Shown here: positions 50,584-61,500 of the stretch, one piece after another
How positions within the stretch are numbered: the stretch's first letter is position 1
How the letters are laid out: each line of letters begins with the position of its first letter
Notes under the pieces: generated by a model
Seen by the model: the letters and a program-made list of their open reading frames with translations, nothing else
The model's database searches: none
What the model was told of the DNA's origin: nothing
Assembly: GCA_965242595.1 (NCBI GenBank)
Contig: OZ251464.1
Location: 248,001 to 312,000 of the forward strand
Source of the DNA: SP197 sp965242595
GTDB lineage: Bacteria; Pseudomonadota; Alphaproteobacteria; SP197
Direction of reading: 5' to 3'
DNA length: 64,000 bases
Position numbers and translations under genes: made by a program

Positions 50584-51066
50584 ATGGCCAAAGCCACCTT
50601 CGCAGCCGGCTGTTTCTGGGGGCCGGAAGAGGTCTTCGCCGCCCTCGATGGCGTGGAGGCGACCGGCGTCGGCTATATCGGCGGCCATCTCGCCCATCCC
50701 AGCTACGAACAGGTCTGCAGCGGCGCCAGCGGCCATGCCGAGGCGGTGGAGATCGCCTACGACCCGGCCCGCATCGCCTATGAGGAGCTGCTGGGCGTCT
50801 TCTGGGACATCCACGATCCCACCAGCGTGAACCGCCAGGGCCCCGATATCGGCAGCCAGTACCGCTCGGCGATCTTCGTCCACGACGACGCCCAGCGGGC
50901 CGCCGCCGAGGCCTCGCGCCAGGCCGCCCAGCGGGCGCGCTGCGACGGGCGGGCGATCGTCACCGAAATCGTCGCCGCCGGCACCTTCTGGCCGGCGGAG
51001 GAGTACCACCAGCGCTTTCTGGAAAAGCGCCGCCGCGCCGGATGGTGGGCGCGTCTGACGGGCTGA
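50584..51066 (+). CDS. msrA: peptide methionine-(S)-S-oxide reductase
   Basis: Repairs oxidised methionine in proteins. The 160-residue product has the catalytic GCFWG at residues 9-13 (Cys10), then GVGYIGGH, YEQVCSGASGHAE, QGPDIGSQYRS and the C-terminal AEEYHQRFLEK. It sits as a single plus-strand gene inside a minus-strand fatty-acid cluster, convergent with the phosphotransferase gene. Confidence 0.95.
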   Translation: MAKATFAAGCFWGPEEVFAALDGVEATGVGYIGGHLAHPSYEQVCSGASGHAEAVEIAYDPARIAYEELLGVFWDIHDPTSVNRQGPDIGSQYRSAIFVHDDAQRAAAEASRQAAQRARCDGRAIVTEIVAAGTFWPAEEYHQRFLEKRRRAGWWARLTG

Positions 51067-51081
51067 ACGGTCCCGCCGCGC

Positions 51082-52149
51082 TCAGGCGCCGCCGGCCAGG
51101 GCCTCGCTTTTGCGGATCAGGGCGGCGATGCGCGGCGCCAGGGTGGCGAAGCGGCCATCGCCGGTCTGGCCGCGCAGATAGCGGATATAGATTTGTTGCA
51201 AAATGACGGCGACCCGGAAGCTGGCGAAGGCCTCATACCAGGCGAGGCGGGAGAGGTGGAAGCCGCTGCGGGCGGCATAATCCTGCGCCAGCACGGCGCG
51301 CGAAGGAAAGCCGGGCTGCACGGTGGGGCCGCCGCCGCCGGCCAGCTGCCATTCGGGGCTGTCGTCGGCCTGCGGCCAGTAGGCGAGCAGGTTGGCGAGA
51401 TCGAACAGCGGGTCGCCCAGCGTGCCCATGTCCCAATCCAGCAGCGCCACCGGGCGGGCCGGGTCGTCGCTCGCCACCAGCAGATTGTCGAGCTTGTAGT
51501 CGCCGTGAACCAGGCGGGCGGCCTGGGGGGGCGGGATGTTGGCCTGAAGCCAGGCGATAACGGCGCTGGCATCGGGCGCTGCTTCGTCGCCCGCCGCCTG
51601 CCAGCGCTTTGCCCAGCCGGCGGCCTGGCGGGCGGCAAAGCCCTCCGCCCGCCCCAGATCGCCCAGGCCGGCGGCGGCGGGGTCTATGGCGTGAAGCCCC
51701 GCCAGCACCTGGGCCATGGCGGTGCCGATGCGGCGGCAAAGCCGGGGCCGGCCCGCCGTCGCCTCCGGATTGGTGGCGCGCAGCACGAAGCCGTGGCGCC
51801 GTTCCAGAATGTGGAAGACCGCCCCCAGCACGGCGTCATCGGTGCAGAGCAGATAGCTGCGCGGGGCCAGCGGCCAGACGCGCCACAGGGCCGACAGGAT
51901 GCGGTGTTCGCGCCGCATGTCGTGGGCCGAAGGCGCCACCGGCCCCAGCGGCGGGCGGCGCAGCACGAACTCGTTGTCGCCGAAGCTCAGCAGATAGGTG
52001 AGATTGGCGTGGCCGCCCCCGAACTGGCGCACCCGCAGCGGCCCCTGCGCGCCCTCCAGGCGGCCGCGCAGCCAGGGCTCCAGCCGGGCCAGGTCCAGCG
52101 CCTCCCCGGACCTTGCGGCGATGGTCTCCGGGTCGGGCGCGGCGGCCAT
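51082..52149 (-). CDS. APH-like phosphotransferase of the acyl-CoA dehydrogenase-associated type
   Basis: A 355-residue kinase-fold protein. It has the nucleotide loop FGGGHANLTYLL, the catalytic loop HGDYKLDNLL and the metal motif DWDMGTLGDPLFDLAN. Homologues are fused to or encoded beside acyl-CoA dehydrogenases (ACAD10/11 type), where they may phosphorylate hydroxy-acids. The placement in a beta-oxidation cluster, 4 nt after the thiolase gene, supports that role rather than antibiotic resistance. Confidence 0.85.
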   Translation of the reverse strand: MAAAPDPETIAARSGEALDLARLEPWLRGRLEGAQGPLRVRQFGGGHANLTYLLSFGDNEFVLRRPPLGPVAPSAHDMRREHRILSALWRVWPLAPRSYLLCTDDAVLGAVFHILERRHGFVLRATNPEATAGRPRLCRRIGTAMAQVLAGLHAIDPAAAGLGDLGRAEGFAARQAAGWAKRWQAAGDEAAPDASAVIAWLQANIPPPQAARLVHGDYKLDNLLVASDDPARPVALLDWDMGTLGDPLFDLANLLAYWPQADDSPEWQLAGGGGPTVQPGFPSRAVLAQDYAARSGFHLSRLAWYEAFASFRVAVILQQIYIRYLRGQTGDGRFATLAPRIAALIRKSEALAGGA

Positions 52150-52153
52150 GACG

Positions 52154-53338
<1,185 letters not shown>

Positions 53339-53358
53339 GGTCTCTCCTCGGGTTTCCG

Positions 53359-55476
53359 CTATGCCCTGGCGGCGCTGTCGCGGTCGAAATCCTCGAAGCT
53401 GCGCCCCTGCCGGGCCAGCCGTTTCAGCAGCGGCGACGGGCGCCAATGGGCGAAGCCCAGCGCCTCATGGTGGCGGCAGACGCCCTCATAGACCTTGTCC
53501 AGCCCCACCCGGCCGGCCCAGTGCATCGGCCCCCCGCGCCAGGCCGGGAAGCCGTAGCCGTTGATATAGACCAGATCGATGTCGCTGGCCCGCAGCGCGT
53601 GGCCTTCGGCCAGGATGTCGGCGCCGATATTGACCAGCGGATAGAGGCAGCGTTCCCGGATGTCGTCGTCGTCGAGGCGGCGTCGCTCCAGGCCGAAATG
53701 GGCGGCCGCCTCGTCCGCCAGCCGTTCCACCTCGGGATCGGCCTCGCCCATGCGGCTGCCCTCCCGGTAAAGGTAATAGCCGCGCCCGCTCTTCTGGCCG
53801 AAATGGCCCCGCTGGCACAGCCGGTTGGCGATATAGGCGCCGCGCACATCGGCCGCCGCACCGCCTCCCGCCTCCTTGCGGCGGCGCCAGCCGATATCCA
53901 GGCCGGCCAGGTCCATCACCGCCAGCGGCCCCATGGCCATGCCGAAATCGAACATGGCCTTGTCGATCCGCTGTGGGCTGGCGCCTTCTTCCACCATCAG
54001 CGTCGCCTCGCCGAAATAGCCTTCCAGCATGCGGTTGCCGATGAAGCCATGGCAGACGCCGGCCACCACCGGCAGCTTTCCCAGCCGCCGGCCCAGGGCC
54101 ATGACGGTGGCCAGCTCCCGGTCGCCGACGCTGCTTGTGCGGACCACCTCCAGCAGACGCATGACATGGGCGGGGCTGAAGAAATGGGTGCCCAGCACGC
54201 TGCCGCGCCGGGCGGGAACGGTGGCGGCGATCTCGTCGATGTCGAGATAGGAGGTGTTGGAGGCGAGGATGGCCCCCGGGCGGGCGAGGGCATCCAGGGC
54301 GGCGAAGACCTCCTTCTTTACCGCCATCTCCTCGAACACCGCTTCCACCACGATATCGGCCCGGCCCAGCGCCGCCATGTCGGTGCCGGGGCGGATCAGC
54401 GCCAGGCGGCGCTCCATCGCCTCCGGTGTCAGGCGGCCTTTGGCGCGCCCGGCGGCATAGTTGCGGCGGATGGTCTCCATGCCGCGTTGCAGCGCCTCGC
54501 GGTCGCGTTCCACCAGCGCCACCTCGATGCCGGCATCGGCAAAGCTCATGGCGATGCCGCTGCCCATGGTGCCGGCGCCGACCACGCCGGCGCTGGCGAT
54601 CCGGAGCGGGCGCACCTCCTTGCCGATACCGGGGATCTTGCCGGCCGCCCGTTCGGCGAAGAACACATGGCGCAGCGCCTTCGATTCGTCGGAGGAGACG
54701 CATTCCTCGAACAGTTCGCGCTCGCGCGCCAGCCCGGCGTCGAAATCCAGCGTGGCGGCCGCCTCGACGCATTCGATGCAGGCATAGGGCGCGCGCATGC
54801 CCCGCGCCCGGCGCGCGATCTCTTTGCGCTTGCGCTGAAAGACGGCGTCGTCGCCCGGGCCCACCGGCAGGTCGCGGGCGCGGCGATGAGGCCCGCCGCC
54901 GGCGCCCTTTTCGCTGGCGAAGGCGATGGCGCCCGCCAGCAGGTCGCCTTCGATCACGCCATCGACGATGCCCAGGTCCGCGCCCTCGGCGGCCGTCACC
55001 GGCTGGCCGGAGACGATCATGTCCAGGGCCGCGGCCACACCGGCCAGGCGGGGCAGGCGCTGGGTGCCGCCGGCCCCGGGCGGGAAGCCCAGCCTGACCT
55101 CCGGCTGGCCCAGCCTGGTGGCGGGCGCCGCGACGCGGTAATGGCAGGCCATCGCCGTCTCCAGGCCGCCGCCCAGGGCATGGCCGTGAATGGCGGCCAC
55201 CACCGGCTTGGGGCTGGCCTCGAAGGCGGCGATGATGTCCTTGAAGCTCTCCTCGCCTTCCGGCCAGGGCAGGGAGAAATAGCGGATGTCGGCCCCGGCG
55301 ATGAAGCCGCGCCCGGCGCCGATCAGCACCATGGCCGTCACCTCGCCGTCCGCGCCCGCCCGCGCCACACCCTGGCAGATGCCCCTGGGCACGCCGGGGC
55401 TCATGGCGTTGACCGGCGGGTTGTTCACGGTCAGCACCGCCACCGGGCCGTGCTTTTCGTATCCGACCAGGGCCAT
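53359..55476 (-). CDS. FadJ-like enoyl-CoA hydratase / 3-hydroxyacyl-CoA dehydrogenase
   Basis: Bifunctional beta-oxidation enzyme of 705 residues. The N-terminal crotonase domain has GRGFIAGADIRYF, HGHALGGGLETAMACHYRVA and RLGFPPGAGGTQRLPRL. The dehydrogenase domain starts with GVVGAGTMGSGIAMSFADAG, and its catalytic His is in GTHFFSPAHVMRLLEVV. A 60-nt gap separates it from the third ACAD upstream. It forms the hydratase and dehydrogenase steps between the ACADs and the thiolase. Confidence 0.93.
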   Translation of the reverse strand: MALVGYEKHGPVAVLTVNNPPVNAMSPGVPRGICQGVARAGADGEVTAMVLIGAGRGFIAGADIRYFSLPWPEGEESFKDIIAAFEASPKPVVAAIHGHALGGGLETAMACHYRVAAPATRLGQPEVRLGFPPGAGGTQRLPRLAGVAAALDMIVSGQPVTAAEGADLGIVDGVIEGDLLAGAIAFASEKGAGGGPHRRARDLPVGPGDDAVFQRKRKEIARRARGMRAPYACIECVEAAATLDFDAGLARERELFEECVSSDESKALRHVFFAERAAGKIPGIGKEVRPLRIASAGVVGAGTMGSGIAMSFADAGIEVALVERDREALQRGMETIRRNYAAGRAKGRLTPEAMERRLALIRPGTDMAALGRADIVVEAVFEEMAVKKEVFAALDALARPGAILASNTSYLDIDEIAATVPARRGSVLGTHFFSPAHVMRLLEVVRTSSVGDRELATVMALGRRLGKLPVVAGVCHGFIGNRMLEGYFGEATLMVEEGASPQRIDKAMFDFGMAMGPLAVMDLAGLDIGWRRRKEAGGGAAADVRGAYIANRLCQRGHFGQKSGRGYYLYREGSRMGEADPEVERLADEAAAHFGLERRRLDDDDIRERCLYPLVNIGADILAEGHALRASDIDLVYINGYGFPAWRGGPMHWAGRVGLDKVYEGVCRHHEALGFAHWRPSPLLKRLARQGRSFEDFDRDSAARA

Positions 55477-55536
55477 GCTTCCTCCCGCCTGCGCCTTCTA
55501 CCGGGCGGCCACGCTAGACCGGGCGGGCGGGGCGAA

Positions 55537-56784
55537 TCAACGCCCGTCCCGCTCGCGCGCGGCCGGTCGGTCGGGCGGGTGTTTGGCCAGTTCCATCCTG
55601 GCGATGGCGTTGCGGTGGACCTCGTCGGGGCCGTCGGCAAAGCGCACGGAGCGGGCATAGATCCAGGCCTGGGCCAGGATGGTGTCCTGGCTGATGCCCA
55701 TGGCGCCGTGGGCCTGCATGGCGCGGTCGGCGACCCGCTGGCAGAGATTGGGCGCCACCACCTTGATGGCGGCGATCTCGAAGCGCGCCGCCTTGTTGCC
55801 GGCCCTGTCCATCGCCTCGGCCGCCTTCAGCACCAGCATGCGGGCCATGTCGATCTCCATGCGGCTGTCGGCGATGGCCGCGCGCACGGTGTCGCGCCGG
55901 GCCAGCGGGCTTCCGAACGCCACCCGCTCCTGCACGCGGCGGCACATCAGCTCCAGACAGCGTTCGGAAAGGCCGATCAGGCGGGCGCAGTGGTGGATGC
56001 GGCCGGGGCCCAGCCTGGCCTGGGCGATCTCGAAGCCGCGCCCTTCGCCCAGCAGCAGATCGTCGCCAGGGATGTGCACATTCTCGAACGCCACCTCCAT
56101 ATGGCCGCCGGGGGCGTGGTCGTTGCCGAACACCGTCATCGCCCGCACCACCTTCACGCCGGGCGCGTGGCGCGGCACCACCACCATGGAATGACGCCCG
56201 TGGCGCGGGGCATCGTCGCCGCCGGAGCGCGCCATGCAGATCAACAGCTCGCAGCTGGGATGGCCGGCCCCGGAGATGAACCATTTGCGCCCGTTCAGGC
56301 GCCAGCCATTGCCGCTTCGCTCCAGGCGGGCGGCGATGTTGGTGGCATCCGACGAAGCCACCGCCGGTTCCGTCATGGCGAAGGCAGAGCGGATCTCGCC
56401 CGCCAGCAGCGGCGCCAGCCAGCGGCGGCGGTGCTCTTCGCTGCCGAAGCGTTCCAGAACCTCCATGTTGCCGGTATCCGGCGCCGAGCAGTTGAAGGCC
56501 TCCGGCGCGATCGGGCTGCGGCCCATCTCCTCGCACAGCGGCGCATAGTCGCGGTTGGAAAGGCGGCGGAACAGGTTCCACAGCCCGGCCCGGCGCGCCC
56601 TGGCCTTCAGCTCTTCCATCGCCGGCGGCGGCGCGTCGAAGCCGTTCTCGGCCACCTGGCGTTCATAAAGCGCCTCGGCGGGCAGCACCTCGGCGGCCAT
56701 GAAGGCGCGCAGCCTCTCCCCCAGGGCGGCGACCTCGGCGCCGGCCAGCGGCGCGGTGGCGGCGTCTGTGGTGTCTGCGGTCAT
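55537..56784 (-). CDS. acyl-CoA dehydrogenase (ACAD C)
   Basis: A 415-residue flavoprotein related to the long FadE/ACAD11-like branch. It has FAMTEPAVASSDATNI, NGRKWFISGAGHPSCELLICM, VKVVRAMTVFGNDHAPGGH and the C-terminal MQAHGAMGISQDTILAQAW. The start at 56784 overlaps the acyl-CoA synthetase stop by 4 nt. ACAD11-like proteins and the APH-like kinase are often functionally linked, consistent with the kinase in this cluster. Confidence 0.92.
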   Translation of the reverse strand: MTADTTDAATAPLAGAEVAALGERLRAFMAAEVLPAEALYERQVAENGFDAPPPAMEELKARARRAGLWNLFRRLSNRDYAPLCEEMGRSPIAPEAFNCSAPDTGNMEVLERFGSEEHRRRWLAPLLAGEIRSAFAMTEPAVASSDATNIAARLERSGNGWRLNGRKWFISGAGHPSCELLICMARSGGDDAPRHGRHSMVVVPRHAPGVKVVRAMTVFGNDHAPGGHMEVAFENVHIPGDDLLLGEGRGFEIAQARLGPGRIHHCARLIGLSERCLELMCRRVQERVAFGSPLARRDTVRAAIADSRMEIDMARMLVLKAAEAMDRAGNKAARFEIAAIKVVAPNLCQRVADRAMQAHGAMGISQDTILAQAWIYARSVRFADGPDEVHRNAIARMELAKHPPDRPAARERDGR

Positions 56785-58391
56785 GTCGCGCCCTCCGCCG
56801 GGGCGGCGAAGCGCTGGCGCAGCGCCAGCTTGGAGATCTTGCCGGTGGCCGCCAGCGGCATGGCGTCCAGGAAACGCACCTGCTCCGGCAGCCACCAGCG
56901 CGGCAGAGTCCGGGCCATCAGGGCGCGGATCGATGCGGCCGCCTCCGCCTCTTCCGCCACCGCCAGCTCTCGCGCCGGCACCACCGCCAGCAGCGGGCGC
57001 TCGCCCCATTGCGGGTCGGGAACGGCGATGGCGGCCGCCTGGGCCACCAGCGGATGGGACGAGGCGGCGTCTTCCAGCGCCATCGAACCGATCCACTCGC
57101 CGCCGGATTTGATCAGGTCCTTGGCGCGGTCCACCACGGTCATCACGGCGCCGTCCAGGCGCGCGATGTCGCCGGTGCGCAGCCAGCCATCGGCGGTGAA
57201 GCCTTCGGCGCTGGCCCGGTCGTCGCCCCAATAGGCCGAGGCGATCCACGGGCCGCGGCATTGCAGCTCGCCGCTGCCTTCGGCGCCCAGGCTGCTGTCC
57301 AGGCGCAGCTCTGCGCCGAACACGCGCCGCTGGCCGATCAGCGTCGCTTCGTCGGCCGGGCCCGCCACCTCGGAAACGGCGCAGACCGGTCCGGTCTCGG
57401 TCATCCCCCAGCCCTGATGCACCCGGCAGCCGAAACCCTGCCAGCGGCGGATCAGGGCGGCGGCGATGGCGGCGCCTCCGGTCACCATGTGGGCCAGGCT
57501 GCTGTTGCGGTGGCCGTTCCGGTCCATGAAATCGGCCAGCCCCAGCCACACGGTGGGCACGGCCATGGCGATATCGGCGCCTTCCCGCTCGATCAGGCGG
57601 TGGAGATGGGCGGGCCTGGGCGCCGGGCCGGGCAGCAGCAGGGAACAGCCGGCCATGGGCGCCACGAAGGGCTGGCCCCAGGCCAGCACATGGAACATGG
57701 GCACGATGGGCAGCACCCGCGTGCCCGGCGCATAGGGCAGGCGGTGGCAGGCCAGCATGCCCATGGCGTGCAGCACCACCGAACGCTGCGAGGTCAGCAC
57801 CCCCTTGGGCCGCCCGGTGGTGGCGGAGGTGTAGAGCAGGGTGGCGGCGCTGCGCTCGTCGAATTCCGGCCAGGGATAGGCGGTGGCGGTCTGGGCGGCG
57901 ATCAGCGCCTCATAGCTCCGGGCGAGGCGGATCTGGCGAAGATCGGGGGCGCCCTCCAGCAGCGGCGCCAGGGTGGGCGTCAGGTCCGGCGAGACGAAGA
58001 CGGCGCGGGGCCGGGCCCGGTCCAGAATATAGCCCAGCTGCGCGGCGGGCAGGCGCGGGTTCAGCGTCAGCAGCACGGCGCCGATGCCGGTGACGGCATA
58101 GTAAAGCTCCAGATGGGGCAAGGTGTTCCAGGCCAGGGTGGCAACCCTGTCGCCGGGGCGGATGCCCAGCCCGGCCAGCGCATGGGCCAGGCGGCAGGTG
58201 CGCTCCAGCACTTCGGCCCAGCTCCGGCGCAGCAGGGGGGCGTCGTCGGCGGGCAGGGTGCCGTCTTCGTCCGCCTCGGGCCGGGACAGCGCCTGGCCGT
58301 CGGGATAGGCATCGGCCGCATGGCGCAGGATGTCGACGATGCGCAACGGCCTGTCCATCACCAGGCCGGCAAGCGGGGAGGCGGCGGTCAT
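56781..58391 (-). CDS. long/medium-chain acyl-CoA synthetase (AMP-forming)
   Basis: Activates a carboxylic acid to acyl-CoA. The 536-residue ANL enzyme has the P-loop YTSATTGRPKGV (Ala where most have Gly), GWGMTETGP, DGWLRTGDIARLD and the C-terminal lysine motif PLAATGKISKLALR. The start at 58391 has GAGGAG upstream. It begins the minus-strand run that continues with the ACAD, FadJ and thiolase genes, so it supplies the substrate of the cluster. Confidence 0.92.
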   Translation of the reverse strand: MTAASPLAGLVMDRPLRIVDILRHAADAYPDGQALSRPEADEDGTLPADDAPLLRRSWAEVLERTCRLAHALAGLGIRPGDRVATLAWNTLPHLELYYAVTGIGAVLLTLNPRLPAAQLGYILDRARPRAVFVSPDLTPTLAPLLEGAPDLRQIRLARSYEALIAAQTATAYPWPEFDERSAATLLYTSATTGRPKGVLTSQRSVVLHAMGMLACHRLPYAPGTRVLPIVPMFHVLAWGQPFVAPMAGCSLLLPGPAPRPAHLHRLIEREGADIAMAVPTVWLGLADFMDRNGHRNSSLAHMVTGGAAIAAALIRRWQGFGCRVHQGWGMTETGPVCAVSEVAGPADEATLIGQRRVFGAELRLDSSLGAEGSGELQCRGPWIASAYWGDDRASAEGFTADGWLRTGDIARLDGAVMTVVDRAKDLIKSGGEWIGSMALEDAASSHPLVAQAAAIAVPDPQWGERPLLAVVPARELAVAEEAEAAASIRALMARTLPRWWLPEQVRFLDAMPLAATGKISKLALRQRFAAPAEGAT

Positions 58392-58469
58392 CGGCACGGT
58401 CTCCTCATGCGGGCGGGGGCTGGCCTGTTCTATACCCCCGCTCCGGCGCGAGCGCGACACGGGGCGCCC

Positions 58470-59672
58470 CTACAGGCGGCGCAGCGCGCGCGAAAGCGAA
58501 AAGGCCAGGCACAGCACCGCCACCACCGCCAGGCCGTTGGCGACCAGCGCCGCCCCGGCCCCTGTCGCGCTCGCCAACAGGCCGATCTGGAGATGGCCCA
58601 GCGGCGCCGCGCCGATGGCGAACACCCAGGCGCCCATGGCCCGCCCGCGCAGGCGGTTCGGCACCGCCAGCTGCATCATGCTCTGGGTCAGAATGTCCCA
58701 GGCGCCGATGGCCCCGGCCACCAGCGCCAGCACCGCCAGCATGGCGACGATATCCGGTGCCCAGGCCAGCAGCGCGACCCCGGCGCCCAGCGTCAGCACA
58801 ACGGCGCCATAGGTGGCCGCCAGGCGGTGGCGCGGCGGCCAGGCCACCAGGGCCAGGCCGGCCAGCAGCGAGCCGCCCGCCTGGGCCGCATACATCCAGC
58901 CCAGCCCCTCGGCGCCCAGGGCCAGCCGGTTCGCCACCAGCTGCGGCACCAGGGTGGTGAACGAGGTGCCGAAGATCTCGATCGCCGCCGTCACCAGCAC
59001 CAGCGCCAGCAGCACCCGGTTGCGCTTCAGCTCGGCGGCGCTTTCGCGAAGGTTCTGCAACAGCGGCGCCGCATCCCGGGTCTGGCCGGCGGCGGCGGCG
59101 CGCCGGCCCAGCGCCACCCAGGCGGCGAGATGGGCACAGGCCATGAAAACGAAGGCCGAGGCCATGCCCAGGGCCTCCGCCAGCGCGCCCACCGCCAGGG
59201 CGCCCGCCATCATGCCCAGCCGCATGGCGACATTGACGGCCGCCACCGCCGCCATCGCCTGGCTGGCCCCGGCGATATCGTAGGCCAGGCTCAGCCGCAC
59301 CGGGTTCTGCAGCGCGCGCAGGCTGCCAAGCATCAGCGGCATCGCCAGCACATGGCCCAGGCCCGCCTCGCCCAGCACGAAGACGGCGGCCGTTACGGCC
59401 ATCGCGCCTGCCGCCGCCAGTTCCAGCACGCGCAGCAGGCGGTGGCGGTCGAAACGATCGGCCACGCTGCCGGCCGGCGCCCCCAGCAGCGCCATGGGCA
59501 GGAACAGCAGCGCAAAGGCCGCGCCCACCCAGCCGGGATCGCCGGTCACCCTGTGGGCCAGCCAGCCCACCAGCACGAAATCGCCGCCAAAGCTCACACA
59601 GCTGGCCAGCACGCCGAGCCACAGGCGAACGAAGGCGCGGGAGCGGAGCGCGGAAGGGGCGGCCATCGTCAT
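58470..59672 (-). CDS. MFS transporter (EntS/MFS_3-like)
   Basis: A 400-residue membrane protein with about twelve hydrophobic helices. The loop-2 MFS signature GSVADRFDRHRLLR occurs after the second helix (GAPAGSVADRFDRHR). The family includes exporters of siderophores and small molecules. It precedes the acyl-CoA synthetase gene by 78 nt on the same strand, so it could move the acid substrate or export a toxic compound; direction and substrate are unknown. Confidence 0.85.
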   Translation of the reverse strand: MTMAAPSALRSRAFVRLWLGVLASCVSFGGDFVLVGWLAHRVTGDPGWVGAAFALLFLPMALLGAPAGSVADRFDRHRLLRVLELAAAGAMAVTAAVFVLGEAGLGHVLAMPLMLGSLRALQNPVRLSLAYDIAGASQAMAAVAAVNVAMRLGMMAGALAVGALAEALGMASAFVFMACAHLAAWVALGRRAAAAGQTRDAAPLLQNLRESAAELKRNRVLLALVLVTAAIEIFGTSFTTLVPQLVANRLALGAEGLGWMYAAQAGGSLLAGLALVAWPPRHRLAATYGAVVLTLGAGVALLAWAPDIVAMLAVLALVAGAIGAWDILTQSMMQLAVPNRLRGRAMGAWVFAIGAAPLGHLQIGLLASATGAGAALVANGLAVVAVLCLAFSLSRALRRL

Positions 59673-59826
59673 GGGTGTCTGCTATCGGTCGTCTGTTGGG
59701 AAGGCGCCCGCCGGGAAGATGGCGCAAGGATCGCATAAGGGGCCGGAAACGGCACAGGGGCCGGCGCGGCGGCGGAACGGTGCGGGTGGTTGAACGGGCG
59801 GTCGATCCGCGTCACGCTGGCCCATC

Positions 59827-61500
59827 ATGGCCACGGCCACAAGCCTTCCCGGCGCCGCGGCGCCCGTCTTCGATTACGTCATCGTCGGCGCCGGCACCGC
59901 CGGCTGCGTGCTGGCCGCCCGGTTGAGCGAGGATGCCGGCCGCCGCGTGCTGCTGCTGGAGGCGGGTGGCAGGGATGACAGCATCCGCATCCGCATGCCG
60001 GCCGCCTGCCCGCTGGCGGCGCGCGACCCGCGCTTCGACTGGGGCTATCTCTCGCAGCCGGAGCCGGGCCTGGGCGGGCGGCGCATCCGCCAGCATCGCG
60101 GGCGTGTGCTGGGCGGATCGTCTTCCATCAACGGCATGGTCGCCAATCGCGGCAACCGGCGCGATTACGACGGCTGGGCGGCGGCCGGGCTGAAGGATTG
60201 GTCCTTCGCCCACTGCCTGCCCTATTTCCGCCGCCTGGAAAGCTTCGCTGGCGGCCCCGGCCCATGGCGCGGCGGCGACGGGCCGCAGACCATCGAGATC
60301 TGCCCCGCCCGCCATCCCTTCGACCGCGCCTTCCTGGAGGCCGGACGCCAGGCGGGCTATCGCCTGCCCGCCGATCACAACGGCGCCAGCCAGGCAGGCT
60401 TCCACATCGCCCAAAGCTTCACCCGCCGCGGGCGCCGCTGGAGCGCGGCCGATGCCTATCTCCGGCCCGCTCTGGGCCGGGCCGGCCTCGCGCTGTGGAC
60501 CGGCGCCCGCGCCCGGCGCGTGCTGTTCTCCGGGCGCCGGGCGGTGGGGGTAGAGGTGGAAGGGCCGGGGCCCGGCCAGCTGCGCCGGGTCGAGGCGGCC
60601 CGCGAGGTTCTGCTGTGCGGCGGCGCCATCGCCTCGCCCCAATTGCTGCTGCTTTCCGGCGTGGGCTGCCCGCGCGAACTGGCCCGCCACGGCATCGCCG
60701 TCGTGGCCCGGGTGCCGGCGGTAGGCCGCCATCTGGAAGACCACATCATCGCCGAGATGCGCTATGCCTCGAAGCGGCCGATCTCCTTCGCCCGCCACCT
60801 CACCCCCGCCGGGCGGGCAAGGCTGGGCCTGGAATGGCTGCTGTTCAAAACCGGCCCCGGCGCCTCCATCCTCACCGAAACCGGCTGCTTCTTCGCCTCC
60901 TCGCCCCAGGCCGGCTATGTCGATCTCCAGCACGAATTCTACCCCATGATGGCCTTCAGCGGCGCCGAAAAGGCGCGGGTGGATCACGGCTATATGTTCT
61001 CCATGGGCCTGATGCGCCCGCAAAGCCGCGGCCATGTCCGGCTGGCCTCCGCCGATCCGCACCGCCACCCCGAAATCCTGTTCAACTATCTCGCCGCCGA
61101 AGCCGACCGCCGGGTGCTGATCGCGGGCGTGCGCCGAAGCCGCGAGATGGCGGCCCAGCCCGCCTTCGATGCCTTCCGCAGCCACGAGGTCGCCCCCGGC
61201 GACGAGGTCCAGAGCGACGCCGCCATCCTGGCCTGGCTGCGGCAGGCGGGCGAGACCGAATACCACCCCTGCTCCACCTGCCGCATGGGCACGGGCGACG
61301 ATTCGGTGACCGACGGGGAAGGCCGCGTCCATGAAACCGAAGGCCTGCGCGTGATCGACGCCGCGATCATGCCCGGCAACGTCACCGCCAATCTCAACGC
61401 CCCGGTGGCGATGCTGGCCGAAAAGCTGGCCGACGCCGTGCGCGGGCGCCCGCCGCTGGCGCCCGAAGACCCGCCGCCGCGGGACGACACCGCCCGCTAG
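59827..61500 (+). CDS. GMC-family FAD oxidoreductase (choline-dehydrogenase-like)
   Basis: A 557-residue flavoprotein oxidising an alcohol. It has the FAD motif DYVIVGAGTAGCVLAARLSED, GGSSSINGMVANRGNRRDYD, and the C-terminal active site YHPCSTCRMG with NLNAPVAMLAEKLAD. Family resemblance is to choline/alcohol dehydrogenases; the alcohol is unknown. It is divergent from the MFS gene. Its stop overlaps the stop of the convergent YHS gene by two bases. Confidence 0.9.
   Translation: MATATSLPGAAAPVFDYVIVGAGTAGCVLAARLSEDAGRRVLLLEAGGRDDSIRIRMPAACPLAARDPRFDWGYLSQPEPGLGGRRIRQHRGRVLGGSSSINGMVANRGNRRDYDGWAAAGLKDWSFAHCLPYFRRLESFAGGPGPWRGGDGPQTIEICPARHPFDRAFLEAGRQAGYRLPADHNGASQAGFHIAQSFTRRGRRWSAADAYLRPALGRAGLALWTGARARRVLFSGRRAVGVEVEGPGPGQLRRVEAAREVLLCGGAIASPQLLLLSGVGCPRELARHGIAVVARVPAVGRHLEDHIIAEMRYASKRPISFARHLTPAGRARLGLEWLLFKTGPGASILTETGCFFASSPQAGYVDLQHEFYPMMAFSGAEKARVDHGYMFSMGLMRPQSRGHVRLASADPHRHPEILFNYLAAEADRRVLIAGVRRSREMAAQPAFDAFRSHEVAPGDEVQSDAAILAWLRQAGETEYHPCSTCRMGTGDDSVTDGEGRVHETEGLRVIDAAIMPGNVTANLNAPVAMLAEKLADAVRGRPPLAPEDPPPRDDTAR

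Noticed and set aside
51082..52149. APH-like gene as an aminoglycoside resistance gene
   Set aside because: Its motifs fit the ACAD-associated kinase branch and it lies inside a beta-oxidation cluster next to thiolase.
53446..57234. Very long open frame antisense to the ACAD and FadJ genes (also 20038-23409 plus and 24273-27563 minus)
   Set aside because: These are by-products of very high GC content. They oppose well-conserved genes, have low-complexity Arg/Ala/Pro/Gly composition and no family match.
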